From the NCBI RefSeq assembly GCF_001968825.1, contig NZ_MIEU01000011.1, forward strand, positions 492,030 to 556,029: 64,000 bases of DNA, written 5' to 3'. Made by a program: the position numbers and the translations under genes. This document shows, one piece after another, positions 26,481 through 35,728 of this stretch (positions are counted from its first letter, which is position 1; each line of letters begins with the position of its first letter). Origin of the DNA: Tersicoccus sp. Bi-70 (GTDB taxonomy: Bacteria > Actinomycetota > Actinomycetes > Actinomycetales > Micrococcaceae). The notes under the pieces are model-generated. The model worked only from the letters and a program-made list of their open reading frames with translations. It was not told where the DNA came from and ran no database searches.

Positions 26481-27467
26481 GTGAAGACGGTGGCATGGGG
26501 CAGCCAGGGGCTGCGAGCCAGCAACGAAGGACTCGGCGCGATGGGCATGAGCGCCTTCTACGGGCCGCGGGACGACGAGGAGTCGACCGCGACGCTCAAC
26601 CTCGCCCTCGATCTCGGGGTCAGCCTGATCGACACGGCCGAGCTGTACGGGCCGTTCATCAACGAGCAGCTGATCGCCAAGGCGATCGGCCACCGCGCCG
26701 ACGAGTACGCGTTGGCCACGAAGTTCGGCTCGGAGATCGGCGAGGACGGCAGCCGGGGACCGGTCAACGGCAGCCCCGAGTACGCCCGCACGGCGCTCGA
26801 GCGGTCGCTGAAGAACCTCCAGCGGGACCACGTGGACCTCTACTACGTGCACCGCATCGACCCGGACCGGCCGATCGAGGAGACCATCGGTGCACTGGCC
26901 GAGTTCGTCACCGAGGGCAAGGTCCGGTACCTCGGCATCAGCGAGGCGTCGCCGGAGACCATCCGCCGGGCCCACGCCGCCCACCCGATCTCCGCGGTGC
27001 AGACCGAGTACTCGCTGTTCCAGCGGGAGCCCGAGTCCAACGGCGTGCTGGCCGCCACCCGGGAGCTCGGCATCGCGTTCGTCGCCTACTCGCCGCTGGG
27101 CCGCGGCCTGCTGACCGGCGCGATCACCAGCCCGGACCAGCTCGCCGACGACGACTTCCGTCGCAACGCGCCGCGTTTCAGCGGCGAGAACATGGACGCG
27201 AACCTCGCCGTCGTCGCGAAGGTCAAGGAACTGGCCGACGCCCGCAAGGTCACGCCCGGGCAGCTCGCCCTGGCCTGGGTGCTCGCGCAGGAGTCCGTGG
27301 TCGCGATCCCGGGCACCAAGCGGCGCACCTACCTGCAGGAGAACGTCGCGGCGGCCGAGCTGGATCTCACGGCGGACGAACTGGCCGCGCTCGACGAGGT
27401 GGCCCCGGTCGGCGTCGCCTCCGGCGAGCGGTACGACGAGAACGGCATGCGCTCGGTCAACCACTGA
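26481..27467 (+). CDS. Aldo/keto reductase
   Basis: A 328-residue TIM-barrel NADPH-dependent reductase. The catalytic tetrad is visible as Asp and Tyr in DTAELYG, Lys in LATKFG and His in YYVHRID; the cofactor-binding end reads VVAIPGTKRRTYLQENVAA. It reduces aldehydes or ketones; the substrate is not readable. GTG 26481 follows GAGGAGA. It is the subgroup common in actinobacteria that resembles YakC/pyridoxal reductase-like enzymes. Confidence 0.9.
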   Translation: MKTVAWGSQGLRASNEGLGAMGMSAFYGPRDDEESTATLNLALDLGVSLIDTAELYGPFINEQLIAKAIGHRADEYALATKFGSEIGEDGSRGPVNGSPEYARTALERSLKNLQRDHVDLYYVHRIDPDRPIEETIGALAEFVTEGKVRYLGISEASPETIRRAHAAHPISAVQTEYSLFQREPESNGVLAATRELGIAFVAYSPLGRGLLTGAITSPDQLADDDFRRNAPRFSGENMDANLAVVAKVKELADARKVTPGQLALAWVLAQESVVAIPGTKRRTYLQENVAAAELDLTADELAALDEVAPVGVASGERYDENGMRSVNH

Positions 27468-27480
27468 GCGGCGTGCGCGT

Positions 27481-27534
27481 GACGGGCGACCGTCCGCTCC
27501 CCGTCAGCGCCGGTGGGGTGGCCGGTCGCCCGTC
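27481..27534 (+). terminator. Possible terminator hairpin
   Basis: GACGGGCGACCG (27481-27492) pairs with CGGTCGCCCGTC (27523-27534) over 12 bp, with a 30-base interior that can fold further. It lies 14 bp after the aldo/keto reductase stop. Confidence 0.5.
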
Positions 27535-27597
27535 TGCGTCGGGGGCGCCTCACCGGCGCGGCTCGTGGGGGACGCGGCGGCATGCCATGATCACCGC

Positions 27598-28524
27598 ATG
27601 GCCGATCGCCTCATGCTCCTGGACACCGCCGCGATGTACTTCCGTGCCTTCCACGGGCTGCCGGACTCCCTGAAGGCGCCCGACGGCACCAGCGTCAACG
27701 CCGTCCGCGGGCTGCTCGACGCCATCGCGCGGCTGGTCGGGGAGTACGAGCCGACCGAGCTGGTGGCGTGCTGGGACGCGAACTGGCGGCCGCACTGGCG
27801 CACCGCCCTCGTCCCCGGATACAAGGCGCACCGCGTGCGTCGCGAGGATCCCGACGGCATCGACGTCGAGGAGGTCCCGGACCTGCTCTCCCCGCAGGTG
27901 CCGATCATCCGGCAGGTGCTCGACGCGCTCGGCATCCCGATCGTCGGGGCGGAGGACCACGAGGCCGACGACGTCATCGCCACCCTCGCGACCACCTCCT
28001 CGGTACCCGTCGACATCGTCACCTCCGACCGGGACCTGTTCCAGCTCGTCGACGACGACGCCGGTGTCCGGGTGATCAACACCGCCCGGGGGATGAACAG
28101 GATCGAGGTCGTGACGGACGCCGTGATCCGGGAGAAGTACGGCATCGGCGCCGCTCAGTACGCGGACTTCGCGGTGCTGCGCGGTGACACCTCGGACGGG
28201 CTGCCCGGCGTCGCCGGCGTCGGCGAGAAGACCGCCGCCGGGCTGATCGCCGACCACGGCGACCTCGACGGCGTGATCGCCGCGGCGTCGGACGACCGCA
28301 GCGGCATGTCCCGGGGATCCCGCGCGAAGCTCACCGCGGCGGCCGACTACCTGGCCGCCGCCGCCCCGGTCGTGCGCGTCGTCCGGGACCTGGATCTCGG
28401 GGACATCGACGCCCGGTTGCGCCCGGTGACGGGGAAGCGCCGCGCCGCCGTGGAGGCGCTCGGCGAGCAGTGGAACCTCGGCGGCTCGGTCGGCCGGATC
28501 CTCACGGCCCTTGACGCCCGCTGA
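27598..28524 (+). CDS. 5'-3' exonuclease (PolA N-terminal type)
   Basis: A 308-residue stand-alone FEN/PIN-type nuclease. The motifs follow the DNA polymerase I 5' nuclease: LLDTAAMYFRAFHG, VACWDAN, YKAHR, EADDVIATLA, VTSDRDLFQLV and the helix-hairpin-helix region RGDTSDGLPGVAGVGEKTA. It would remove RNA primers and flaps. ATG 27598 directly precedes the first conserved strand. Its 3' end overlaps the convergent MFS gene by 23 bp. Confidence 0.92.
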   Translation: MADRLMLLDTAAMYFRAFHGLPDSLKAPDGTSVNAVRGLLDAIARLVGEYEPTELVACWDANWRPHWRTALVPGYKAHRVRREDPDGIDVEEVPDLLSPQVPIIRQVLDALGIPIVGAEDHEADDVIATLATTSSVPVDIVTSDRDLFQLVDDDAGVRVINTARGMNRIEVVTDAVIREKYGIGAAQYADFAVLRGDTSDGLPGVAGVGEKTAAGLIADHGDLDGVIAAASDDRSGMSRGSRAKLTAAADYLAAAAPVVRVVRDLDLGDIDARLRPVTGKRRAAVEALGEQWNLGGSVGRILTALDAR

Positions 28525-29785
28525 CGTCGCTCGACGCCTCCGCTGGGCCGCGGACATCGTCAGCCGCTCCCGGCCGGACGTCGTCGGCCGGTGCGAGGGT
28601 GCCATGGGCGCGCGCGGCGTGGACTGTCACGAGGACGGTCGAGATCACCAGCAACGCGACCGACCCGAGGAGCGCCGCCCGCAGGCCGAGCAGGGCCAGC
28701 AACCCGCTGACGGCGATGACCCCGAGATTGTTGGCGGTGCGCAGGAGGGCGAAGAGTTCCGCGCGCCGGTGCGGGGGCGAGAGCCGGTCGACGACGAGCG
28801 AGTAGAAGGTGCCGAGCACCGGCAGCAGGAAGCCGATGAGGGCGGCCCCGGCCAAGGTCGCCGCGAGGTGGCCCCCGGCGAGGACCAGGCCGGCCGCGGC
28901 CGCCGTCACGGCGAGGTACGCGGCGACCGTGCCGAGCGCGGGGACACGGTTGCGGACGCTGACCCAGATCCCCCCGGTCACCGATCCCACGCACAGCGCC
29001 AGGGCGAACAGGAACGCCCAGCCGGCCTCGAGCCCGAAGGCGAGCGCAAAGGACACGGCGCCGACCTCGATCGCCGCGACCACGGCGCCGCTCGCCCCGG
29101 CACACAGGAGCCAGAGGGCGACTCCCCGGCCGATCGGCTCACGCGGGCGCCGCGGACGGGCCGGTTCGGTGGCCCGGGCGGGTGCCGACCCCGGGATGCG
29201 CGGGATCAGCAGCAGGGGGGCGACGCCGAGCGCGGTGACCGCTGCCAGGGCCCAGGTCGGTGAGATCGCTCCCAGGAGCGCGGCGAGGGCCGGAGCGACC
29301 GCGAAGGTGACCTCGTTCAGCGTCGCCGCGACCCCGAGCGCGCGGGGCAACCGGGCCGGCTCCACGAGGTGGTTGAGCAGCAGCCGCAGGAAGCCGTAGG
29401 CGGCGCCGTTGACCAGCCCGGCCGCGACGACCGGCACCGCCAGCCAGGCGACGGGTGCGCCCACCGCCGCGAGCACGGTCAGGACGGCGAGGGCGAGCGT
29501 CCGCAGCGCGATGAGGCCGCGCAGGTAGTGGACGCTGTCGAAGCGGGCGCCGAATCGGGCCACCGGGACGGCGCCGAGCACCTGGGCGGTGGTCATCGCG
29601 AAGACGAGCGCCGCGCCGGCGGTGGCCGATCCCGTGATCGCCAGGGTGACCAGGCCGAAAGCGATCGGTGCGGCGGCCTGCGGCACGCCGAAGGTCCCGT
29701 AGCCGATCTGCCAGCGCAGGACGTCCCCGCGGCGACGACGGGGTGCGCCGGCCCGCGCCGGGCTGGGCGCGGGAGCGTTCGTCAT
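28502..29785 (-). CDS. MFS transporter
   Basis: A 427-residue protein with about 12 hydrophobic helices and an intracellular basic linker near the middle (RATEPARPRRPREPIGRG). It resembles drug-efflux-like major facilitator proteins; the substrate is unknown. It is divergent from an XRE-cupin regulator, with a perfect 20-bp palindrome between them, so regulation by that protein is likely. Its C-terminal tail overlaps the exonuclease gene end-to-end. Confidence 0.88.
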   Translation of the reverse strand: MTNAPAPSPARAGAPRRRRGDVLRWQIGYGTFGVPQAAAPIAFGLVTLAITGSATAGAALVFAMTTAQVLGAVPVARFGARFDSVHYLRGLIALRTLALAVLTVLAAVGAPVAWLAVPVVAAGLVNGAAYGFLRLLLNHLVEPARLPRALGVAATLNEVTFAVAPALAALLGAISPTWALAAVTALGVAPLLLIPRIPGSAPARATEPARPRRPREPIGRGVALWLLCAGASGAVVAAIEVGAVSFALAFGLEAGWAFLFALALCVGSVTGGIWVSVRNRVPALGTVAAYLAVTAAAAGLVLAGGHLAATLAGAALIGFLLPVLGTFYSLVVDRLSPPHRRAELFALLRTANNLGVIAVSGLLALLGLRAALLGSVALLVISTVLVTVHAARAHGTLAPADDVRPGAADDVRGPAEASSDVSGRQGP

Positions 29786-29818
29786 GTCGCCGCCGTCCCT
29801 CCTCGAGTGCCTGCTGGT

Positions 29819-29838
29819 ATGAGCACTATAGTGCTCAT
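29819..29838. promoter_or_regulatory. Perfect 20-bp palindrome, probable XRE operator
   Basis: ATGAGCACTATAGTGCTCAT is its own reverse complement. It lies 34 bp upstream of the MFS gene start and 64 bp upstream of the XRE-cupin start, centred in the divergent promoter. The central TATA may form part of a -10 box. Confidence 0.7.
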
Positions 29839-29901
29839 GTTGACGATGTGAGCGCCGCGGGTGACCCGGCCGCCCGGGCGAGGACCACGAGTGAGGGGCG
29901 C

Positions 29902-30471
29902 ATGAGCGAACAGATCCGGCCCGATGTGGCCCGTCTCGTCGGCGACCGCATCCGCACCCTGCGGACGGAACAGGGGTTGAGCGTGGTGGGACTGGCCGAG
30001 CGCAGCGGCGTCAGTCGCCGGATGCTCACCCAGGTCGAGCTCGGGCAGGCCAACCCCAGCCTCTCCACCGTCGACAAGATCGCCGGAGCGCTCGGCACCA
30101 GCTTCGCCACGCTCGTCGGCGTGCAGGACCGGCCCGCGCCGGACGGCGTCGAGGTCTGGTCCACCACGGCGGGCAGCTGGGCCTACCTGGTCAACGCCGT
30201 CGAGACGCCCGAGGCCACGGTCGAGCTGTGGACCTGGCACCTGGTGCGTGGCGACAGCTACGGCACCGGTCCGGCGGTGGGCGCGCCGCCGTCGATGGTG
30301 CACGTGAGCAGCGGCGAGGTGCGCGTGCGAGCGGGCGACGCGGAGCTGCGGATCGGCGAGCGGCACTCCGCACGCCTCGACGCCGACCAGGACCGGGCCT
30401 TCGAGGCCGTCACCCCCATCGCCGACTTCGTGTGGGTCGTGACGATCCCGCGGCGGCCGGGCCGGGACTAG
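29902..30471 (+). CDS. XRE-family regulator with C-terminal cupin domain
   Basis: A 189-residue regulator. Residues 15-70 are a Cro/CI helix-turn-helix ([38 protein letters not shown]). The C-terminal half is a cupin-like beta barrel ([38 protein letters not shown]). Such proteins repress a divergent transporter and sense a small ligand. Its stop codon overlaps the ramB stop by 4 bases. Confidence 0.88.
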   Translation: MSEQIRPDVARLVGDRIRTLRTEQGLSVVGLAERSGVSRRMLTQVELGQANPSLSTVDKIAGALGTSFATLVGVQDRPAPDGVEVWSTTAGSWAYLVNAVETPEATVELWTWHLVRGDSYGTGPAVGAPPSMVHVSSGEVRVRAGDAELRIGERHSARLDADQDRAFEAVTPIADFVWVVTIPRRPGRD

Positions 30472-31955
30472 CGTTCGGCCTGCGTCTGCAGGAACTCGTA
30501 GACCTCGGTCTCGTCCACCCCGGGGAACGCCCCCGGCGGGAGCGCCGCCATCAGGTGCGAGTGCGCCCGGGCGCTCGGCCACGCCTGCCCCGCCCACGTG
30601 TCCGCGAGGCCCGCCGGGGGCCGTCGGCAGCAGTCCGGATCCGGGCAGCGGGACACCGAGCGGGCCGTCGTCTCGCGGCCGCGGAACCACTTGACGTGCG
30701 CGTACGGCAGCCCGATGCTCAGCGAGAACAGGCCGCCCGCGCTGTGCTCGGTGCGTGCCGTGCACCAGTACGTGCCGGCGGGGGTGTCGGTGTACTGGTT
30801 GAAGGCCGAGAACTGGTCCGGCACGTCGAACACCTCGCGCGACGTCCAGTACCGGCACACCGGCTGGCCCTCGATCGCGCCCGTGTGGTCCGCGGGGAAG
30901 CTGACGCCGTCGTTCTCGTACGCCTTGTAGATGATCCCGGAGCGGTGCACCTTCTGGAAGTGCAGGGGGATGCCCAGGTGGTGGGTGGCCAGGTTCGTGA
31001 ACCGGTGGGCGGCGGTCTCGTACGAGACCGCGAACGCGTCGCGGATGTCCTCGACGGCCAGCTCCCGGGCCGCCTTCGCCCGCTGCAGGAACGCCACGGT
31101 GGCGGTCTCGGGCAGCAGCAGGGCCGCGGCGAAGTAGTTCGTCTCCACCCGCTGGCGCAGGAACTCGCCGTAGTCGCTCGGCGTCCCGTGGCCGAGGACG
31201 TGGTGCCCGAGGGCCTGCAGCAGCACCGAGCGGGGGTCGTGGCCCTCGGCGTCGCCCCGCGGCAGGTAGATCCGCCGGTTCTTCAGATCGGTGACCGACC
31301 GGGTCGAGTGCGGCAGGTTCCCCACGTGGTGCAGCGTGAAGTCGAGGTGGCGCGCGATGTCCGCGATCACGTGCTGGGACAGCGGGCCGCCGGTGTAGCC
31401 GACGGCCTCGAGCAGGGAACCGGCCTCCTGCTCGATCGCGGGGAAGTAGTTGTCCCGCCGGCGCATCTCGCCCCGCAGTTCGGTGTTCGCGCGCCGCGCC
31501 TCCTCGGGGGTGGCGATCTGCTCCTCCAGCTGCCGTTCCAGCGCCCCCTGCAGCCCGACGATCGCCTCGAGCACCTCGGTCGACGTGCGGGGCCCGACGC
31601 GGATGGTCGGCAGGCCGAGCGACTGGTAGAGCGGCCCGCGCTGCGCCTTCTCGAGGGCGATCTCCAGGGCCGCTCGCCGGCTGGGCGGCTCGGCACCGAG
31701 CAGGTCGTCGAGGGTGACGTCGAAGGTCGAGGCGAGGGCGCGCAGCAGGCTCAGCCGCGGCTCGCGCTTGCCGTTCTCGATCAGGCTGAGCTGGCTCGGT
31801 GCCGTGCCGACCGCCGCCGACACCTGGTCGAGCGTCATCCCCCGGTGCTTGCGCAGGTACCGCACACGCCGGCCGAGGCTGATCACGTCCAGATCCGGCG
31901 CCGCTTCGCGGACGCGGCGGTCGGCGGGGTCTCGGTACCATCCGTCGGCGGTCAT
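30468..31955 (-). CDS. ramB: RamB-like regulator of acetate and glyoxylate metabolism
   Basis: A 495-residue regulator. Residues about 25-85 form an XRE helix-turn-helix ([40 protein letters not shown]). The middle is an ImmA/IrrE-like domain with LGHHVLGH in place of HExxH. The C-terminal ScfR-type domain has Cys pairs ([22 protein letters not shown]). In corynebacteria and mycobacteria RamB controls aceA, aceB and acetate genes. Here it is divergent from aceA, which supports the same role. Confidence 0.9.
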   Translation of the reverse strand: MTADGWYRDPADRRVREAAPDLDVISLGRRVRYLRKHRGMTLDQVSAAVGTAPSQLSLIENGKREPRLSLLRALASTFDVTLDDLLGAEPPSRRAALEIALEKAQRGPLYQSLGLPTIRVGPRTSTEVLEAIVGLQGALERQLEEQIATPEEARRANTELRGEMRRRDNYFPAIEQEAGSLLEAVGYTGGPLSQHVIADIARHLDFTLHHVGNLPHSTRSVTDLKNRRIYLPRGDAEGHDPRSVLLQALGHHVLGHGTPSDYGEFLRQRVETNYFAAALLLPETATVAFLQRAKAARELAVEDIRDAFAVSYETAAHRFTNLATHHLGIPLHFQKVHRSGIIYKAYENDGVSFPADHTGAIEGQPVCRYWTSREVFDVPDQFSAFNQYTDTPAGTYWCTARTEHSAGGLFSLSIGLPYAHVKWFRGRETTARSVSRCPDPDCCRRPPAGLADTWAGQAWPSARAHSHLMAALPPGAFPGVDETEVYEFLQTQAER

Positions 31956-31970
31956 TTCTGCACTCTAGAG

Positions 31971-31988
31971 GAAGAACTGGCGTTCTTC
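31971..31988. promoter_or_regulatory. Inverted repeat between ramB and aceA
   Basis: GAAGAAC (31971-31977) and GTTCTTC (31982-31988) form a perfect 7-bp inverted repeat with spacer TGGC. It lies 15 bp upstream of ramB and 105 bp upstream of aceA. It differs from the TTTGCAAA-type RamB box known in Corynebacterium. Confidence 0.6.
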
Positions 31989-32093
31989 GCAGCAATCTGT
32001 GGGTCAAGAGCCGCGCAGATCGAGAAAAGTGAGGATCACAGCAAGGCGCACCGCAGTACGAGCGCCGCCCGTATCGACGCGAAGGAGCATCCG

Positions 32094-33425
32094 ATGAGCA
32101 CGGATCCCCGTCCCACGAACGATCAGCCCACGACCCCGTCCCTCACGGAGCAGGCCGAGGCCCTGACGCTGGAGTGGGAGGCCGACTCCCGCTGGGACGG
32201 CGTCACCCGCGACTACACCGCCGAGGACGTCGTCCGGCTGCGCGGCCGGGTGCAGGAGGAGCACACCCTGGCCCGTCGCGGCGCCGAGAAGCTGTGGCGG
32301 ACGCTCCAGGACGGACGAGCGGACGGCGGCTACGTCCACGCCCTCGGCGCCCTGACCGGCAACCAGGCGGTGCAGCAGGTCAAGGCCGGCCTGCAGGCGA
32401 TCTACCTCTCGGGCTGGCAGGTCGCGGCCGACGCCAACACCTCCGGGAACACCTACCCGGACCAGTCGCTCTACCCGGTCAACTCCGTGCCGACGGTGGT
32501 CCGCCGGATCAACAACGCGCTGCTGCGGGCGGACCAGATCGAGTTCTCCGAGGGCAAGCGGACGGTCGAGGACTGGTTGGTGCCGATCGTCGCCGACGCC
32601 GAGGCCGGCTTCGGCGGTCCGCTGAACGCCTACGAGCTGATGAAGTCGATGATCGCCGCCGGCGCCGCGGGCGTGCACTGGGAGGACCAGCTGGCGAGCG
32701 AGAAGAAGTGTGGTCACCTCGGCGGCAAGGTGCTGATCCCCACGCAGCAGCACGTCCGCACCCTCAACGCCGCGCGGCTGGCCGCCGACGTGTCCGGCAC
32801 CCCGAGCGTCGTCGTCGCCCGCACCGACGCCGAGGCCGCCACGCTGATCACCTCCGACGTCGACGAGCGGGACGTCCCGTTCCTCACCGGGGAGCGCACC
32901 GCCGAGGGCTTCTACACCGTGCGCAACGGCATCGAGCCGTGCATCGCCCGGGCGAAGGCCTACGCGCCTTACGCCGACCTGATCTGGATGGAGACCGGCA
33001 CGCCGGACCTCGAGCTGGCCCGCCGCTTCGCCGAGGCGGTCAAGGCCGAGCACCCGGACCAGATGCTCGCGTACAACTGCTCGCCGTCGTTCAACTGGAA
33101 GAAGCACCTGGACGACGCGACCATCGCGAAGTTCCAGCGCGAGCTCGGCGCCATGGGCTTCACCTTCCAGTTCATCACCCTGGCCGGCTTCCACGCGCTG
33201 AACTACTCGATGTTCGACCTGGCACACGGATACGCCCGTGACGGCATGTCCGCCTACGTCGAGCTGCAGGAGCGCGAGTTCGGTGCCGAGTCCCGCGGCT
33301 ACACCGCCACGAAGCACCAGCGCGAGGTCGGCACCGGGTACTTCGACCTCGTCTCCACGGCGCTCAACCCCACCGGCTCCACTCTGGCGCTGGTCGGCTC
33401 CACCGAGGAGGGCCAGTTCCACTGA
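32094..33425 (+). CDS. aceA: Isocitrate lyase
   Basis: A 443-residue enzyme splitting isocitrate into succinate and glyoxylate. The signature KKCGHLGGK holds the catalytic Cys; other conserved parts are [29 protein letters not shown] and the C-terminal [10 protein letters not shown]. Length is typical of actinobacterial isoform 1. ATG 32094 follows GAAGGAG. It lies in the order ramB-aceA-aceB with a terminator between aceA and aceB. Confidence 0.97.
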   Translation: MSTDPRPTNDQPTTPSLTEQAEALTLEWEADSRWDGVTRDYTAEDVVRLRGRVQEEHTLARRGAEKLWRTLQDGRADGGYVHALGALTGNQAVQQVKAGLQAIYLSGWQVAADANTSGNTYPDQSLYPVNSVPTVVRRINNALLRADQIEFSEGKRTVEDWLVPIVADAEAGFGGPLNAYELMKSMIAAGAAGVHWEDQLASEKKCGHLGGKVLIPTQQHVRTLNAARLAADVSGTPSVVVARTDAEAATLITSDVDERDVPFLTGERTAEGFYTVRNGIEPCIARAKAYAPYADLIWMETGTPDLELARRFAEAVKAEHPDQMLAYNCSPSFNWKKHLDDATIAKFQRELGAMGFTFQFITLAGFHALNYSMFDLAHGYARDGMSAYVELQEREFGAESRGYTATKHQREVGTGYFDLVSTALNPTGSTLALVGSTEEGQFH

Positions 33426-33476
33426 GTCGCCGCACACCCGGAACCCGCTGAGCGCTCCTCGTTCGACGAGTCCGCC

Positions 33477-33517
33477 GAGGGCCGGTACCACCGACGACGT
33501 CGGAGGTGCCGGCCCTC
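33477..33517 (+). terminator. aceA terminator
   Basis: GAGGGCCGGTACCACCGAC pairs with GTCGGAGGTGCCGGCCCTC over 19 positions with two mismatches, loop GAC. It starts 52 bp after the aceA stop. Confidence 0.75.
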
Positions 33518-33554
33518 CGGTCTGTCCGGCGCGGGCGGTGGCCTCCGTCCATCG

Positions 33555-33583
33555 CACTCACCCCGGCGGTGGCGGGGTGAGTG
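33555..33583. repeat. Hairpin, possible diverged member of the 19-kb repeat family
   Basis: CACTCACCCCG and CGGGGTGAGTG form a perfect 11-bp stem with a 7-base loop. The right arm continues GGATGCGCTACTCG, close to the right arm of copies B and D (GGRTGCGTTATCCG). It may also simply be a second terminator. Confidence 0.45.
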
Positions 33584-33730
33584 GATGCGCTACTCGACCT
33601 TCTTGCCCGACCGGGAAGAACGGCACTAATTCTCTCGAACTTCCGGGTGCAACGGCGGTACCGCTCCCGCAGTGTTGAAGGACGCGGAGATCTTCCGCTC
33701 GAGACGCGCAGTCGCAGGGAGGGAATCGAG

Positions 33731-35371
33731 ATGAACCACATCAGCACCGAGGGTTGCACCATGAACGGCGTGACACTGCTCGCGCCGTCGATCCGACGGG
33801 AGGAGGAGGTCCTGACCGCGGACGCGCTGCGGTTCGTCGCCGCGCTCCACCGGGCGACGTTCGCCCGCCGGGACGAGCTGCTCGAGGCCCGGCGCGCGCG
33901 CCGTCGCTCGATCGCCCTGGGCAAGGACCCCGCCTACCGCGCCGACACCGCCACACTGCGCGCTGACGCGGAATGGCGGGTCGCACCGGCCGTGCCGGAC
34001 CTGACCGACCGTCGCGTCGAGATCACCACCCCGGTGGACCGCGCGTCGACCGTCACCGCCCTGACGTCCGGCGCCAACGTCTGGCTGGCCGACCTCGAGG
34101 ACGCGAGCGTGCCGACCTGGGAGAACGTGATCAACGCCCAGCTCAACCTGCACGACGGCCTGCGCGGCGCCATCCCCGAGCTCGACCCCGACGGGCCGCG
34201 TCCGACCGTCATCGTGCGTCCCCGCGGCCTGCACCTGCCCGAGAAGCACCTGCAGATCGGCGGCCGGCCCGTGTGGGGCGGACTGGTGGACATGGCCCTC
34301 TACCTGTTCCACAACGCCGACCACCTGATCAGCCACGGTTCAGGTCCGTACTTCTATCTGCCGAAGATCGAGTCGGCGGAGGAGGCGCGGCTGTGGAACG
34401 ACGTCTTCGTGCTGGCGCAGAAGCTGCTGGGCCTGCCCCGCGGCACCGTCCGCGCCACCGTGCTGATCGAGACCATCACGGCCGCGTTCGAGATGGAGGA
34501 GATCCTGTACGAGCTGCGCGAGCACGCCGCCGGGCTGAACGCCGGCCGGTGGGACTACGTGTTCAGCATGATCAAGAACTTCCGGCAGCGTGGCCCCCGG
34601 TTCATCCTGCCGGACCGGGAGCGGGTGAGTATGAGTCAGCCCTTCATGCGGGCCTTCACCGAGCAGCTCGTCGCCGTCGCCCACCGCCGCGGTGCGCACG
34701 CCATCGGCGGGATGAGCACCGTCATCCCGGCGCCCGAGCACGGCGAGGAGAACGACCGGGCCCTGGCCCGCGTCGTGCGGGACAAGGAGCGGGAGGCCGA
34801 GGCCGGGTTCGACGGGTCGTGGGTGGCCCACCCGGGCCTGGTGCCGCTGTGCCGCGACGTGTTCGACGGCGTGCTGGGACAGGCCCCGAACCAGTTGGAC
34901 CGGCTGCGTGAGGACGTCGAGTTCTCCGACCGGGCGCTGCTGGACGTGGCCGCGACCACGGGCAGCATCACCGAGGACGGCATCCGGGCCAACCTGCGGG
35001 TCGGGCTGCGCTATCTCGAGTCGTGGCTGCGCGGCGAGGGTGCCGTGGCCGTGGGGGACCGGATGGAGGACGTCGGCACGGCGGAGATCTCCCGCGCTCA
35101 GATCTGGCAGTGGATCCACTGTGAGGCGTTGACCAAGGACGGGGAGATCGTCACCGCCGACTACGTGGAGCGGCTGCTCGACGAGGAGGTCGACGCGCTC
35201 GAGCGATCCGCCGAGGACCGGTTCGACGAGGCGCGGGAGATCCTGGAGCGCTCGGCGATGCGCGCCGAGTTCCCGGACTTCCTCACCACCACCGCCTACG
35301 CCGAGTACCTGTGCCGTACCCGGCCGGTGCGGTGGGTGGAGGAGGAGATGGCCGAACTCGTCTCGGCCTGA
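33731..35371 (+). CDS. aceB: Malate synthase (A type)
   Basis: A 546-residue enzyme condensing glyoxylate and acetyl-CoA to malate. Family segments are visible: LADLEDASVPTWENVI, IVRPRGLHLPEKHL, ETITAAFEMEEILYELREH, NAGRWDYVFSMIK, GGMSTVIPAPEHG and GSWVAHPGLV. It completes the glyoxylate shunt with AceA. ATG 33731 follows AGGGAGGG. Another in-frame ATG at 33761 is less well placed. Confidence 0.96.
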   Translation: MNHISTEGCTMNGVTLLAPSIRREEEVLTADALRFVAALHRATFARRDELLEARRARRRSIALGKDPAYRADTATLRADAEWRVAPAVPDLTDRRVEITTPVDRASTVTALTSGANVWLADLEDASVPTWENVINAQLNLHDGLRGAIPELDPDGPRPTVIVRPRGLHLPEKHLQIGGRPVWGGLVDMALYLFHNADHLISHGSGPYFYLPKIESAEEARLWNDVFVLAQKLLGLPRGTVRATVLIETITAAFEMEEILYELREHAAGLNAGRWDYVFSMIKNFRQRGPRFILPDRERVSMSQPFMRAFTEQLVAVAHRRGAHAIGGMSTVIPAPEHGEENDRALARVVRDKEREAEAGFDGSWVAHPGLVPLCRDVFDGVLGQAPNQLDRLREDVEFSDRALLDVAATTGSITEDGIRANLRVGLRYLESWLRGEGAVAVGDRMEDVGTAEISRAQIWQWIHCEALTKDGEIVTADYVERLLDEEVDALERSAEDRFDEAREILERSAMRAEFPDFLTTTAYAEYLCRTRPVRWVEEEMAELVSA

Positions 35372-35728
35372 GTCTGGCTCGTTGTCGCAGGGGCGTCGAC
35401 CGCGTGGGTCGGCGTCCCTGCTTCGTTGTTCACGTCGTCCTTCTGAGTGGTCGGGTCCGGCGTGGGCCGGACCGTACACGGGGACTGGATCTCCCGGCGC
35501 TCGCAGAGCTCGCTTGGTCGACACGTCCCCTTTCGTGCGGTCCGGTCCCCGCCTGGCGATCGACGATCGGGACGGCGGTGGGGAAGGGTGCGTTGATTCT
35601 GACGGTGCGTGGGTGGGATGAGTTCAGGGAGCGTTGGTTGGGTGCGACGAGAGTTGCTGGGGAGGGTTGGTGACGTGGGGTGGAGTGCGGGGTACTTCGA
35701 GTAACGAGAGAGTTGATAGCCTCCCGGC
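35372..35728. other. Gap after aceB
   Basis: 357 bp without a supported gene. A hairpin GTCCGGC-GTGG-GCCGGAC at 35455-35472 could terminate aceB transcription. The region just before 35,729 is AT-richer and may be the promoter of the next gene. Confidence 0.5.

Larger units (their letters stand above)
33426..33730. other. aceA-aceB intergenic region
   Basis: These 305 bp hold two strong hairpins (33477-33517 and 33555-33583) and an AT-richer stretch near 33,630 that probably contains the aceB promoter. No gene is supported. Confidence 0.6.

Noticed and set aside
30228..32093. N-terminal extension of the isocitrate lyase frame across ramB
   Set aside because: The open frame continues upstream of the true ATG at 32094, but that part is antisense to ramB and has no isocitrate lyase similarity.
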